From the NCBI RefSeq assembly GCF_000245795.1, contig NZ_JH601133.1:588268-652267 (forward strand): DNA of 64,000 bases. The letters run 5' to 3'. The stretch comes from Facklamia languida CCUG 37842. GTDB lineage: Bacteria; Bacillota; Bacilli; Lactobacillales; Aerococcaceae. The notes beneath the pieces are model-generated. The model ran no database searches and had not been told where the DNA came from. It was given only the letters and a program-made list of their open reading frames with translations. Made by a program: the position numbers and the translations under genes. Positions 27,262 to 36,708 of this stretch are shown here, piece by piece. Numbering within the stretch: the first letter of the stretch is position 1; every line of letters starts with the position of its first letter.

Positions 27262-28371
27262 ATGGAAAAAGAAAAGAATCATACACTGAATCAACCCCAA
27301 ACAGATGTCCATGTCACAGAAGTTGACCATGTGGGACATGACCACGACAGCCACTATGACGCTAATTATCATCGTCACCATGGCCGGATCGTTGGCAACA
27401 ATATCTCCTGGAGCGCAATCCTTGCAGGTCTGGTAACATTCATCGCTTTAAGTATTTTATTCTCCCTAATCGGTGCAGCAATCGGCTTAGGCGTTACAGA
27501 CCTAACAGCAGCTAAACCGCTTGAGGGCGTAGGAATGGGACTAATCATCTGGTCAATTATTTCCCTCATCATCTCCTTAGCGGCAGGGGGCTATGTAGCC
27601 GGCTATACCGCAAACCGCGCAGGGATCTTACACGGCTTCTTAACCTGGGCAGTCGGCGTCATCGCTGCTTTGGTCTTAGCAACTTCAGCTGTAACAGGTG
27701 CCTTTAACACTGTTGGTGCCATGTTAGGAATGGCTGGTAACGCTGTGGCGGACTCCGCATCCACCATTGGAGGAACTGTCGCTGACTTGTCGCAAGCGTC
27801 TTTCGACAAGATCACTGAGAATCTTAACCTTGATACATCTGACTTAGATGAAGATGTTAAGAAAGCACTTGAGCAAAGTGATATTCCAGAATTACAACCA
27901 GATTACTTACAAGCACAATTAGATGATACCGTCTCAGACATCCAAGCAGCTGGTAAATCAGTCTTAGTGGATGGTCAATCAGCTGAAGAAGCCTTCCAAG
28001 GTGTATATGACAACATTCAAGACCGTCTCGATAACATCGGTCAAGAATTAGATGAAGAAGAACTCACCAAGGTGATTGCAGATAACACGGACTTGACCGA
28101 TAAGGAAGCTGATCAAGCAGTTGAAAATGTCAAAGCAGCTTACGAGGAAAGTCGTAAAAATGCCGAAACCCTCTTAGACAATGCGGAAAAAGAACTCAAT
28201 CAATTATCCGCCCAAGTGAATGAAGGGGTTGAAGAAGGCGTCGAAACAACAAACGATGTGATGAATGAAGCATCTAAATACTCAATCTATGCTTTCATTG
28301 GTCTCTTACTTGCCCTCTGCCTAACCGCTTATGCAGGTAAGCTCGGTGCAGAAAAAGACCTTAAATACTAG
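27262..28371 (+). CDS. His-rich membrane protein with coiled-coil loop, unknown function
   Basis: About 369 residues from ATG 27262 (MEKEKNHT), preceded by a modest GTGGGAA site. The longer frame from 27061 overlaps the promoter and is unlikely. Residues about 20-45 carry nine histidines among Asp (e.g. HVGHDHDSHYDANYHRHHGR), a possible metal-binding tail. Three membrane helices follow (about residues 50-150), rich in Gly and Ala. Then comes a long acidic helical region of about 190 residues with Gln, Asp and Ala heptads, and a last helix near residues 343-362. The N-terminal helices resemble YrzE/TIGR04086-like proteins. No enzymatic motif is visible. Confidence 0.7.
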   Translation: MEKEKNHTLNQPQTDVHVTEVDHVGHDHDSHYDANYHRHHGRIVGNNISWSAILAGLVTFIALSILFSLIGAAIGLGVTDLTAAKPLEGVGMGLIIWSIISLIISLAAGGYVAGYTANRAGILHGFLTWAVGVIAALVLATSAVTGAFNTVGAMLGMAGNAVADSASTIGGTVADLSQASFDKITENLNLDTSDLDEDVKKALEQSDIPELQPDYLQAQLDDTVSDIQAAGKSVLVDGQSAEEAFQGVYDNIQDRLDNIGQELDEEELTKVIADNTDLTDKEADQAVENVKAAYEESRKNAETLLDNAEKELNQLSAQVNEGVEEGVETTNDVMNEASKYSIYAFIGLLLALCLTAYAGKLGAEKDLKY

Positions 28372-28410
28372 ACCAAACCCGCTAGACTACAGCTAGCATT
28401 AATAGATAAT

Positions 28411-28457
28411 AAAAGTCCTTGACTCCCCTCTGAATGGGTGCCAAGGACTTTTACTTT
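28411..28457. terminator. Bidirectional terminator
   Basis: AAAAGTCCTTG (28411-28421) pairs with CAAGGACTTTT (28442-28452), then ACTTTT. It lies between convergent genes. Confidence 0.85.
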
Positions 28458-28507
28458 TGAAGATTCCAGCACATCGAATGGTCTTTAAGCAGACGATTCC
28501 GCCTTTC

Positions 28508-29971
28508 CTAATCGCTCTCAGTAATTCCTTCATAAAGATAATCAAAGTGTAACTGCTCATCTAAATTAACTTGTTCGTTGTAATCATCTAAGATCTTCTT
28601 GGCTTGTCTTACTAAGAAGATCAGACCGATCACGTTCGGAATGACCATCAGACCATTCATCATGTCCGCTACTTCCCAGATCTTACCAATATCAATGGTA
28701 GTCCCCACAATAATAAATAGGATGACTAATACTTGATAGATCCGAAGGGCCACTTTGGACTTGAAGAGGTACTTGATATTGGACTCACCAAAGTAATACC
28801 AACCAATGACTGTTGTAAAGGCAAAGAAGAGCAGGGAAATGGCTAGGAATTGACCACCCAAGTCGCCAAAGGCGTGGATAAAGGCTTGCATGGTAACCTG
28901 GGCCCCTTGATAACCTTCTTCGAGGGCAGTTATATTTGCTCCAGAGACAAGGATGATCAGCGCTGTCGCTGTACAAACAACAATCGTATCAATAAAGACC
29001 CCGACCATCGCAACGGATCCTTGAATTACAGGATGTGGAACGTCTGCAACCCCATGAGAGTTCGGTGTAGACCCCATCCCTGCTTCATTCGAGAAGAGCC
29101 CCCGGGCAACCCCGTAACGGATAGCAGTCTTAATACTATAACCAACCGCTCCTCCCCAGACTGCTTTCGGTGTAAAGGCTGCTGAGAAGATATCGCTGAT
29201 GGTTGGGATGATGTGATCGCTAAATTTAACCAACATGGCAATCGCCCCAATAATGTAGATCAAGGCCATGATGGGGACTACTAATTCAGTAAACTTGGCA
29301 ATCCGCTTCATCCCCCCTACAAAGACTAAAGCAGCAAGGGTTGCTAAGATAAGCCCTATCAATAGGGCAGGAGATACCTCGAAGCCAATCCTTAGTGTGG
29401 GAATACTAAAGGCCTCTGTCATCACCGATGAAATCGAATTTGATTGAACCGCATTTCCGACCAGACCAAGTGCCAGAATAATCAGGACCGCAAATATCGC
29501 CGCTAAGACTTTACCTAAGCCTTTTAAGCCATGCTCCTCGAGACCTTTACTGATATAATAGGCAGGTCCGGCTACCAATTCCCCTTCCCGTGTTTGCCGG
29601 TAACGTTGGGCAAGAACGGCTTCTACGAAGATAGTGGCCATTCCCAAGAGTGCAGTCATCCACATCCAGAAGATCGCTCCTGGTCCCCCAGTTAGAATGG
29701 CACCCCCGACACCCCCGATATTACCGGTTCCGACTTGCGCCGCCACCGCGGTCGCTAAGGACTGGAAGGAGGACATTGATCCTTCCTTATTCTTATTTTT
29801 TTGCGAGAATAATTGCCCAAATGAATTTTGCCAACCTAATTTTAATTTAGAAAATTGCGGAAAACCTAAATAAATGGTCGCTAAGACCCCAAAACCTAAT
29901 AAGACCACCATCATAGGAACTCCCCACAAGAGGTCGTTCATGACTTTGACAAAACTTTCAAAAGCTTGCAT
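28508..29971 (-). CDS. Sodium:alanine/glycine symporter (AGCS family)
   Basis: A 487-residue transporter with about 11 helices. The AGCS signature is clear: SLATAVAAQVGTGNIGGVGGAILTGGPGAIFWMW near residues 70-105, then GVARGLFSNEAGMGSTPNSHGVA near 290. It takes up alanine, glycine or a related amino acid with Na+; the exact substrate (AlsT/GlnT type) cannot be told. AAGGAGG precedes the ATG by about 9 nt. The promoter carries a CcpA-type cre site, so carbon catabolite control is likely. Confidence 0.92.
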   Translation of the reverse strand: MQAFESFVKVMNDLLWGVPMMVVLLGFGVLATIYLGFPQFSKLKLGWQNSFGQLFSQKNKNKEGSMSSFQSLATAVAAQVGTGNIGGVGGAILTGGPGAIFWMWMTALLGMATIFVEAVLAQRYRQTREGELVAGPAYYISKGLEEHGLKGLGKVLAAIFAVLIILALGLVGNAVQSNSISSVMTEAFSIPTLRIGFEVSPALLIGLILATLAALVFVGGMKRIAKFTELVVPIMALIYIIGAIAMLVKFSDHIIPTISDIFSAAFTPKAVWGGAVGYSIKTAIRYGVARGLFSNEAGMGSTPNSHGVADVPHPVIQGSVAMVGVFIDTIVVCTATALIILVSGANITALEEGYQGAQVTMQAFIHAFGDLGGQFLAISLLFFAFTTVIGWYYFGESNIKYLFKSKVALRIYQVLVILFIIVGTTIDIGKIWEVADMMNGLMVIPNVIGLIFLVRQAKKILDDYNEQVNLDEQLHFDYLYEGITESD

Positions 29972-30080
29972 TTCCTTAATCCTCCTTATTTATTCAAAGC
30001 AGCCACTTCATCAGCAACATTTAAACTCGCCACCTCCTCTTTTCGTTAAAGACCGATTTATTACCATTTGTGATAAGTTC

Positions 30081-30109
30081 ATCATACTCGAAAAAGTAAA
30101 CGTTTTCAA
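30081..30109 (-). promoter_or_regulatory. Promoter of the AGCS symporter gene with an overlapping cre site
   Basis: On the minus strand TTGAAA (30109-30104), 17 nt, TATGAT (30086-30081). TGAAAACGTTTACT (30108-30095) fits the CcpA consensus TGWAANCGNWNNCW at every position and overlaps the -35 box. A weaker cre-like AGAAAACGTTATAA lies at 30151-30164. Confidence 0.7.
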
Positions 30110-30325
30110 CATCTTTTTTTAATAAGATTTGCATTATTTGTTCATTTTCTAAGAAAACGTTATAAAATGCGTTTCCTCCATCAACAGCTAACAGCCTGCA
30201 GCTTGTCCCATTTCGTCCAAACAGAGTGCGTTAATCTTTAAGAATAAAAGTCGGGGCCGAGCTCCTATTAATCCTTTTCTCAGTTTGATACAATACAACT
30301 AATTTGAATAAAGAAGGGAATCGTA
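30110..30325. other. Intergenic region between the symporter and amino-acid ABC genes
   Basis: This is the remainder of a 354-bp divergent gap. It holds the weaker cre-like site and, near 30286-30294, TGATACAAT, an extended -10 for the rightward ABC operon. Otherwise I see no gene or RNA. The GC-rich stretch at 30251-30275 has no clear partner. Confidence 0.4.
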
Positions 30326-31930
30326 ATGAAAGTCATTAAATCGCTCACACTCCTAGTCCTCATCCTCTTCACCCTGGCCCTTCCAAGTCCGACAGGCTTG
30401 GCACAAGTTAAGACCTATGTCGTCGGTACCTCAGGATTGACCAAACCGCTCAACTATTTTGACGACCAGAAAAATTTGACGGGCTTTGAGATTGAGCTGA
30501 TCAAAGAAATCGATCATAGACTGAGTGATGTCCAATTCAAATTCGAAATTGCTGACTATCCTAGTCTCTTTGCAGGCTTAGACTCTGGTAAATTTGACCT
30601 GGTCGCTAATAATTTGGGCGAAAATCCGGAAAGACGGGCGAAGTTTCTCTTTAGCCACTTGCCCTATGTCCTCACCCATAATGTCCTGATTACTTCAACC
30701 GACTCACCTGATTCATTGACCCTAGCCGATATGACCGGTAAGACCTTCGGTGTCGTACCTGCGTCTCCCAATGCCCTCTTTCTTGAAGAATGGAATCAAT
30801 CCAACCCAGACCTAGCAGTCCAAATCAAATATGCGGACTCTGACCCATCTACTCTGATCCGAGAAGTTTATAATGGTCGGATTGATGCTACGATTTATGC
30901 AACAACTTACCTTAAAGATGTTGAAGAGAGTTTTGGTATCAAACTTAAAGCCCATCCGATCGAAAATGAAGAAAAAATCCGCATCCCTGGGTCCTACTTT
31001 GTCTATCAAAAAAGCCACGAAGACCTCCGTCACAAAATGGATCAAGTGATTGCAGAAATGCGGGAAGATGGCAGCCTTAGTGACTTAAGTCAACGTTTTT
31101 TTGGAGAAGACCTGACCGACTTACCTCAAGACCTCATTCAACGCAATAACCAGCTTGAAAGAGACCGTCAAGCAAGCCCTACCAGTCAATTGGAGGCCAA
31201 ACAAGAAAACCAGGAAGTCCTTTTTTCCTTAACTGCCCTATATCAAGCCTTCGGGCCCGTCTTACAAAAATTGCCCTTGACCCTACTGATGACTTTGGTG
31301 GCAGCCCTCATCGGCTTGGGTCTAGGATTTATCATGGCGATCATCAAAATGAAGCAGATCCCTATTCTCACCCCCCTAACCCAAGCCTGGGTCTCCTTTC
31401 TCAGGGGTACCCCCCTCTTGGTCCAACTCTTCCTCGCCTATTATGGGTTACCCATTCTCATAAAGATCATCAACCAACAATTTCACTTAAATTGGGATAT
31501 CCATCAAGTTCCAGCCCTCCTCTATGCCTTTCTTGCCATGGGGCTCTACACCGCCGCTTATAATTCCGAAACCATCCGTTCTGCCTTACTAAGTGTCAAC
31601 CCTAGTGAAATGGAGGCAGCCCATTCGATTGGCCTGACTAAGAAACAGACATTATTGCGGATTATCATTCCCAGTGCGGTCATTGTTGCGATTCCTAATT
31701 TAGGCAATAGCTTGATTAACTTACTTAAGGGAACCTCACTGGCCTTTACGATCACGATTGTGGATATGATGGGACAAGCAAAGATCCTAGCAGGGGCTAA
31801 CCTGCGTTACTTTGAAAGCTACATTGCCGTTTCCATTATCTATTGGGGACTCTGTCTAATTCTTGAATGGGGCTTAGCCAAGCTAGAAGCCTATTACCAG
31901 GTGGACCGTCCCGACCCAGCGTCTAAATGA
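30326..31930 (+). CDS. Amino-acid ABC transporter: fused binding protein and permease
   Basis: A 534-residue fusion. A signal peptide (residues 1-27) leads to a family 3 solute-binding domain (about 28-270: KPLNYFDDQKNLTGFEIELIKEI, DLVANNLGENPERRAKFLFS). A HisM-type permease domain follows (about 310-525) with five helices and the loop ATP-contact EMEAAHSIGLTKKQTLLRIIIPSA. Such fusions (GlnP-like) import polar amino acids such as glutamine or cystine; the substrate is not readable. GAAGGGAA is the ribosome site. It is 13 nt before its ATPase gene. Confidence 0.93.
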   Translation: MKVIKSLTLLVLILFTLALPSPTGLAQVKTYVVGTSGLTKPLNYFDDQKNLTGFEIELIKEIDHRLSDVQFKFEIADYPSLFAGLDSGKFDLVANNLGENPERRAKFLFSHLPYVLTHNVLITSTDSPDSLTLADMTGKTFGVVPASPNALFLEEWNQSNPDLAVQIKYADSDPSTLIREVYNGRIDATIYATTYLKDVEESFGIKLKAHPIENEEKIRIPGSYFVYQKSHEDLRHKMDQVIAEMREDGSLSDLSQRFFGEDLTDLPQDLIQRNNQLERDRQASPTSQLEAKQENQEVLFSLTALYQAFGPVLQKLPLTLLMTLVAALIGLGLGFIMAIIKMKQIPILTPLTQAWVSFLRGTPLLVQLFLAYYGLPILIKIINQQFHLNWDIHQVPALLYAFLAMGLYTAAYNSETIRSALLSVNPSEMEAAHSIGLTKKQTLLRIIIPSAVIVAIPNLGNSLINLLKGTSLAFTITIVDMMGQAKILAGANLRYFESYIAVSIIYWGLCLILEWGLAKLEAYYQVDRPDPASK

Positions 31931-31943
31931 AAGAAGGAAAGTT

Positions 31944-32684
31944 ATGCTGCAATTAACGAATTGGTCAAAATCTTATCAAGAGCAGCTTGTGCTCGATCAC
32001 CTCTCTCTCCAAGTCGCTACCGGAAATGTGCTCACAATTATCGGAGCGTCAGGGTCTGGTAAATCTACCCTCTTGCGAACGATTAATTTCTTGAGCCCAG
32101 CGGACCAAGGGCAGATCCAGATCGGCGATTATGGTTTAGATGTCCAGACCGCCCGCCCCAAAGAGATAGTTACCCTCTGCCGTAAGACCGCCATGGTCTT
32201 CCAGAACTATGCTCTTTTCTCCAAGAAGACTGCACTGGAAAATGTGATGGAAAATCTGTTGATCGTCCAGAAATTAGACCCCCAACTAGCGAAAGACCGG
32301 GCAGCCCATTATCTAGACCAAGTGGGAATGGGAGACTTTCTATCAAGCTATCCGCATCAATTGTCCGGAGGCCAGCAGCAAAGAGTCGGGATTGCGCGGG
32401 CCATGGCCATTGAACCGGAAGTCATGCTCTTAGATGAACCCACTTCAGCTCTCGATCCTGAACGTGTGAATGGCATCTTAGATCTGATTCAATCGATTGC
32501 CCACCAAGCGATCACCATGGTCCTCGTCACACATGAAATGGAATTTGCTCGGCATGTTTCCGACCAAATGATCTTCCTAGACCACGGGCGTATCCTGGAA
32601 CAAGGCAATCCTGACCAGCTATTTAACCATCCCCAGGAAGAAAGAACCCGCCAATTCATCCAAGGTTTTAAACGTTTTTCTTGA
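31944..32684 (+). CDS. Amino-acid ABC transporter ATP-binding protein
   Basis: A 246-residue GlnQ/HisP-type ATPase. Walker A GASGSGKSTLLR, Q-loop FQNYALF, signature LSGGQQQRVGIARAMA, Walker B VMLLDEPTSALD and VTHEMEFARHVSD. It powers the upstream fused permease. AAGAAGGAAAG is its ribosome site. A terminator follows, so the system is a two-gene operon. Confidence 0.95.
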   Translation: MLQLTNWSKSYQEQLVLDHLSLQVATGNVLTIIGASGSGKSTLLRTINFLSPADQGQIQIGDYGLDVQTARPKEIVTLCRKTAMVFQNYALFSKKTALENVMENLLIVQKLDPQLAKDRAAHYLDQVGMGDFLSSYPHQLSGGQQQRVGIARAMAIEPEVMLLDEPTSALDPERVNGILDLIQSIAHQAITMVLVTHEMEFARHVSDQMIFLDHGRILEQGNPDQLFNHPQEERTRQFIQGFKRFS

Positions 32685-32695
32685 TAAGACCCATT

Positions 32696-32735
32696 AAAGA
32701 GGCCCCCCTTAAAAAGGAAGGCCTCTTTAAAAAAT
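32696..32735. terminator. Bidirectional terminator after the ABC operon
   Basis: AAAGAGGCC (32696-32704) pairs with GGCCTCTTT (32720-32728), followed by AAAAAA; the opposite strand gives TTTTTT only on the far side. It lies between convergent genes. Confidence 0.65.
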
Positions 32736-32740
32736 GCTTC

Positions 32741-33805
32741 TTACTTTTCTGCTTGCAGTAGCTGGTCTTTTAAGGCTGAATCGCCACTAAAATCCAAAGT
32801 CTGTTGATCACCCTTGACTAGGGTCACTTCGATCGGCCGGCTCTGAACCACTTGATGATTATATTCAGCCATGAAACTCACTTGGAAGACTTGGCCTGTA
32901 TAACCCGCAAGAATCACTTCATCTTGGAAGTAAGTTTTGCCATCTATCGTTAATGACTGGATCGCAAAAGGAAAGTTAGGCCGTAAGCCAAGCTGGCGCT
33001 GATCCACCAGCAGGCGGTTCTCAACTGGATAAAGTGAGAGTGGGATATGTCCTTGGTTAAACTGCTGATAGTCAATTGGAACTTCAACTTCTTCCTGGTG
33101 CCCTTGGTGGCGAATGGTAAGACGCACCTCTTGAACACTGGGATTGATCGCTAAGGGCGCTTGCCCTGTAAAGTCTTGGCTGGCTTGCCCTTGAGTCTTT
33201 AAGCTTAGGATTGATAGCTGGTTAGGGGTCAAAAGATCCAGCTTTATAGGATGGAAGACGACACGATACTGAGGCAAGAATAAAAAGTGACCCGACCGCT
33301 CGAGAGACAGCAGGCAGTATTCCCTAGCATACACGCCCTCATCCAGCGATTGCTGCTGGACTTCGTCCACCAGATCTACCCCAGTTGCTTGATAATTAGC
33401 CAGGCATTGGCTCAGTTCATCCTCTGTCCACCGCCGGTTTACCAGCGGACTAGTGACAAATCGGGCAGCTCCCGCATAGTCTCCTCTTCTCATGGCTGTT
33501 TGAAAATGACGGGAAACCATGGGCTTAGAATCATTAAACCAATAGTGACAGCCTAATAAGACCAAACTCGTCACAATCAAGCTAATCCCTAAAACCAGCT
33601 GCCAGGTCAATCTTTTCGGATTCCTTCTACTTGATTGCAACTTTTGCTGGTGATAATCCATACGTGTCTGGGACTGGACCCGGTCTTTTGGTGGCCGTCC
33701 TTGATCCGTATCATCAAGCACTAGACTTTCAAGCAGGCCGCCGCAAACTTGACATTCTTGCGCCGTTTCATCGTTCATCTGGCCACAGTATTGACACTTC
33801 TTCAT
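32741..33805 (-). CDS. Zinc-ribbon membrane protein (TcaA-like)
   Basis: A 354-residue protein. The N-terminal zinc ribbon CQYCGQMNDETAQECQVCGG (residues 4-23) is followed by a basic linker, one membrane helix (about 69-89) and an extracellular part of about 260 residues with alternating strands. This order is that of the TcaA/YvbJ group of Firmicute proteins, some of which affect wall-targeting antibiotics. The substrate or partner is unknown. It is 13 nt downstream of the YbaK gene. Confidence 0.72.
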   Translation of the reverse strand: MKKCQYCGQMNDETAQECQVCGGLLESLVLDDTDQGRPPKDRVQSQTRMDYHQQKLQSSRRNPKRLTWQLVLGISLIVTSLVLLGCHYWFNDSKPMVSRHFQTAMRRGDYAGAARFVTSPLVNRRWTEDELSQCLANYQATGVDLVDEVQQQSLDEGVYAREYCLLSLERSGHFLFLPQYRVVFHPIKLDLLTPNQLSILSLKTQGQASQDFTGQAPLAINPSVQEVRLTIRHQGHQEEVEVPIDYQQFNQGHIPLSLYPVENRLLVDQRQLGLRPNFPFAIQSLTIDGKTYFQDEVILAGYTGQVFQVSFMAEYNHQVVQSRPIEVTLVKGDQQTLDFSGDSALKDQLLQAEK

Positions 33806-33818
33806 CAGGTCTCCTCCT

Positions 33819-34304
33819 TTAAGAAAGGCTTATGATATCCGCGACCTGCAGGTCTGGTATCATTTGCTGCAAAGATGAGAGGGATAAATCCACTGAATAG
33901 CCGACCCTACCAGCTGAAAAGGCAATCGTTTCGTAGAGACTCGCCACTTCATCAATTGTCGTTAAAAAAGCTTTCTTCATGCCAATCGGTGAACAGCCCC
34001 CATGGACATATCCTGTTAAGGGGAGCAAGTCCCTTTCCTTAATCATGGCCACACTCTTCTCACCCACTCCATGCGCCGCTTTTTTGAGGTCCAAGGTCTC
34101 GTTGATGGGAATCATAAACACATAATAATCCCCTGACTTCCCCTGGGTGACCAGGGTCTTAAAAATCTGGTTGGCAGGCTTTGCCTGACCCTGGCAAGGA
34201 CCAGCTGATCCTTGAGCAAGGAACCGCTGGTCCTTTAAAACTTGGTAGGAAAGACCCGCTTGATCCAATAATCGCATGACATTTGTCTTGGTCTCTTTGG
34301 TCAT
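33819..34304 (-). CDS. ybaK: YbaK-type Cys-tRNA(Pro) deacylase
   Basis: About 161 residues from ATG 34304 (MTKETKTNVMRLL), which has AAGGAGGGGG upstream; the frame extends further left without a ribosome site. It has KPANQIFKTLVTQG, the conserved Lys-containing YYVFMIPINETLDLKKAA segment and TGYVHGGCSPIGMKKAFLTTID, all typical of YbaK. The family removes cysteine wrongly loaded on tRNA-Pro. Confidence 0.93.
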   Translation of the reverse strand: MTKETKTNVMRLLDQAGLSYQVLKDQRFLAQGSAGPCQGQAKPANQIFKTLVTQGKSGDYYVFMIPINETLDLKKAAHGVGEKSVAMIKERDLLPLTGYVHGGCSPIGMKKAFLTTIDEVASLYETIAFSAGRVGYSVDLSLSSLQQMIPDLQVADIISLS

Positions 34305-34436
34305 TATGCTCCCCCTCCTTTCCCGTTGATCCGCTATCCTGAGTTGCAATCGACTATGAAAAAATTCCGAACCCCTACGGGTCCGGATCCGCCTCACTTG
34401 TTAGCGAGCAAGTCTTTGATTCACTTGTGCGTCTGG

Positions 34437-35708
34437 TTATTCCTCAGATTCATCGTCCTCGACCATTTCAATCTCGGCGCCCACAGCTCTCAGCTTCTCG
34501 ACAATATTCGAATAGCCGCGCAGAATATTCTCGACACCCGTGATCACCGTCTCACCTTCTGCCATTAATCCGGCAATCACTAAGCAGGCTCCCGCTCGAA
34601 GGTCACTCGCCCTCACCGGGGCTCCCGTCAATTGAGCAGGACCTTCAATCCGAATAATGTCCCCATCCACTTTAATATTGGCCCCCATCCGGTTTAATTC
34701 CGGAATATGCTTTACCCTTTGTGGGTAAATGGTATCTGTAATGGTTCCTTTCCCATTGGCCTTCATCAGAAGTGGGGTAATCGGCTGTTGCAGGTCAGTC
34801 GCAAAACCTGGATAAGGTTGAGTCTTTAAGGAGACCATCTTCAAATTGTCTGACTGGTGGACCAGAATACTATCTTCGCCAATTTCCATCTTGGCACCCA
34901 TCTCATCCAACTTGGCAATAAAACTTTCAATATGTTCAAAAATAACATTATTGATTTTAACTTCTTGTCCCATAGCGACCGCAGCAGATATATAGGTCCC
35001 GGCTTCAATCCGGTCCGGAATGATCGTATGGGTCACGCCATGCAGCTGGTCAACGCCTTCGATCCGGATCACCGAGGTACCAGCTCCACGAATCTTCGCC
35101 CCCATTTTGTTCAAGAGGGTGACAACGTCGATAATTTCTGGTTCTCTAGCAGCATTCTCAATAATGGTCTTACCTTCGGCTCGGACAGAAGCTAAGATCG
35201 TATTGATAGTGGCACCGACCGATACCACGTCCATATAAATCCGTGAGCCCTTGAGACCATCAGGAGTCGTCAGGGTAATCACGCCATACTCGTCTTCAAT
35301 AGTCGCGCCCAAAGAACGAAAGGCCTTAATATGTTGATCAATCGGTCTCGGTCCCAAGAAGCAGCCACCCGGAAGACCAATGACACCCTCTCCGAACTTA
35401 GACAAGGTGGCACCCATGAAATAATAGGAGGCACGCAGACTTTGAATCTTACCAGTCGGCATCGGAATGGACTGCATATGGGTCGGATCTATCTCCAGGA
35501 TATTATTCTCAAAGTGGGTCTCAACGTGGAATTCATTTAAAATCTCCAGTAGCGAATAGACATCTTGAATATCTGGCACGCCTTCAAGTACGACCTTAGA
35601 GTCAGCCAGAATCGCAGCTGGGATTAAGGCCACTGTCGAATTCTTAGCCCCATTGATATTGATTTCTCCTGTCAAGGGCTTGCCACCTTGAATTACTAAT
35701 TTCTTCAT
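34437..35708 (-). CDS. murA: UDP-N-acetylglucosamine 1-carboxyvinyltransferase
   Basis: A 423-residue MurA, first committed step of peptidoglycan: adds enolpyruvyl to UDP-GlcNAc. It has [22 protein letters not shown] with the catalytic-site Lys-Asn, and the active-site Cys loop [19 protein letters not shown]. Because the Cys is present, it should be fosfomycin-sensitive. The C-terminal tail MVEDDESEE is acidic. Low-GC Gram-positives often have two MurA copies; which one this is cannot be said. It lies 30 nt downstream of the HEPN gene. Confidence 0.97.
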   Translation of the reverse strand: MKKLVIQGGKPLTGEININGAKNSTVALIPAAILADSKVVLEGVPDIQDVYSLLEILNEFHVETHFENNILEIDPTHMQSIPMPTGKIQSLRASYYFMGATLSKFGEGVIGLPGGCFLGPRPIDQHIKAFRSLGATIEDEYGVITLTTPDGLKGSRIYMDVVSVGATINTILASVRAEGKTIIENAAREPEIIDVVTLLNKMGAKIRGAGTSVIRIEGVDQLHGVTHTIIPDRIEAGTYISAAVAMGQEVKINNVIFEHIESFIAKLDEMGAKMEIGEDSILVHQSDNLKMVSLKTQPYPGFATDLQQPITPLLMKANGKGTITDTIYPQRVKHIPELNRMGANIKVDGDIIRIEGPAQLTGAPVRASDLRAGACLVIAGLMAEGETVITGVENILRGYSNIVEKLRAVGAEIEMVEDDESEE

Positions 35709-35738
35709 CCTTCTAATAACTCCTTTAAATCACTGTTT

Positions 35739-36584
35739 TTATTGGTCTGATCCATTCAAGAAGACGGCAGCTAATTCCTGGTCAATCGCTTCCTGGATCT
35801 TAACAAGTCCTTGCCACTGCTGTGCATCAGTTAGACCGGCGACTTGATTTAATTGCATCAATAATTGATGAATATCTTGACCATTCATACCCAAGCGATA
35901 CTCTAACCAATGGTCATCTACGAAGACAAGCTCATGTGCCACAATATTGCGTGCATACTTCTCAACCTTACGCATCCTACCAGCGACTTGCCGAATAGTT
36001 GGATCTTCAACATGGTCATCAATGATCTTCAACAAATGACTGGATGACACATAGTGTGAATAATTGAAATAATCGCCATAATATCGTTTCCAAGTTTCCT
36101 GAATAGGATTGGGTTCCTCCTCAATCAGGGCCTGATTCCATTGCAACCCCCGATAAAGCGGCTTGCCATCCACGGTCTCTTTAACAACTTCCGTTAAATA
36201 ACGATCAAGATCGGGCAGCAGGGTCGTTTCAATGACTAAGCGGAGAGTATCCACTAATAAAGGGGTCAAAGCGCGAAGATAGTCATCATATTCATGCACT
36301 TCTAACTTGATCGCTAAGCCTTGGGTATATGAATAGACCCGTCTTTGAAGCAAGGATGGCCGTGTTAAGAAAGTCATACCGACCTTTGGAGCCAGAATTT
36401 CAATTGATTTTAAGTCGGTATGCACATAGGCATGAGCCAAACTAAGGAGGTCATCGAGTCGGTCAGAGTACCACCGTCTGTGTTGGCGAATGAACTGCTT
36501 AAAGGGTTGATAACGCTGGTAATCAAGCATTTGCTGCAATAAGATTCGCCTGGTCTCATCCTGGTCGCTGATGGATCTTGCCAT
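35739..36584 (-). CDS. Csm6-like HEPN-domain protein, orphan (putative ribonuclease)
   Basis: A 281-residue mostly helical protein. Residues 205-221 read RKVEKYARNIVAHELVF: R212, N213 and H217 form the RNxxxH (R-x4-H) motif of catalytic HEPN ribonucleases, in the setting (preceding YVSSSHLLKIIDDH and LRxVE-like helix) that I associate with Csm6. The segment YDDYLRALTPLLVDTL at 99-114 also recalls the start of the Csm6 HEPN domain. There is no Rossmann-like CARF domain to sense cyclic oligoadenylate, and no cas gene in the window. AAGGAGGGAGG precedes the ATG. It lies between rpoE and murA. Recognition is from memory of the family, so function stays a hypothesis. Confidence 0.55.
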   Translation of the reverse strand: MARSISDQDETRRILLQQMLDYQRYQPFKQFIRQHRRWYSDRLDDLLSLAHAYVHTDLKSIEILAPKVGMTFLTRPSLLQRRVYSYTQGLAIKLEVHEYDDYLRALTPLLVDTLRLVIETTLLPDLDRYLTEVVKETVDGKPLYRGLQWNQALIEEEPNPIQETWKRYYGDYFNYSHYVSSSHLLKIIDDHVEDPTIRQVAGRMRKVEKYARNIVAHELVFVDDHWLEYRLGMNGQDIHQLLMQLNQVAGLTDAQQWQGLVKIQEAIDQELAAVFLNGSDQ

Positions 36585-36708
36585 GAGGACCCTCCCTCCT
36601 TACTCACATTCAATATATGCGTATTTTAACACAATCGCCCATCCTTTTCGAACCGCAAGCGCTTTTGTTAATAAATAGTAATCTTGCCTTGCTATCAGGA
36701 TGTAAACA

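Noticed and set aside
30241..30275. GC-rich stretch before the amino-acid ABC operon as another repeat copy
   Set aside because: It resembles one arm of the repeat only loosely (TTAATAGGAG) and lacks the core and a partner arm.
35739..36584. A type III CRISPR-Cas locus suggested by the Csm6-like protein
   Set aside because: No repeats with regular spacers and no cas10, csm or cas6 genes are in the window. The gene stands among core genes.
36644..36664. A cre-like site before the HEPN gene
   Set aside because: The AAAAGCGCTTGCG stretch misses the consensus at three positions, so it is too weak to claim.
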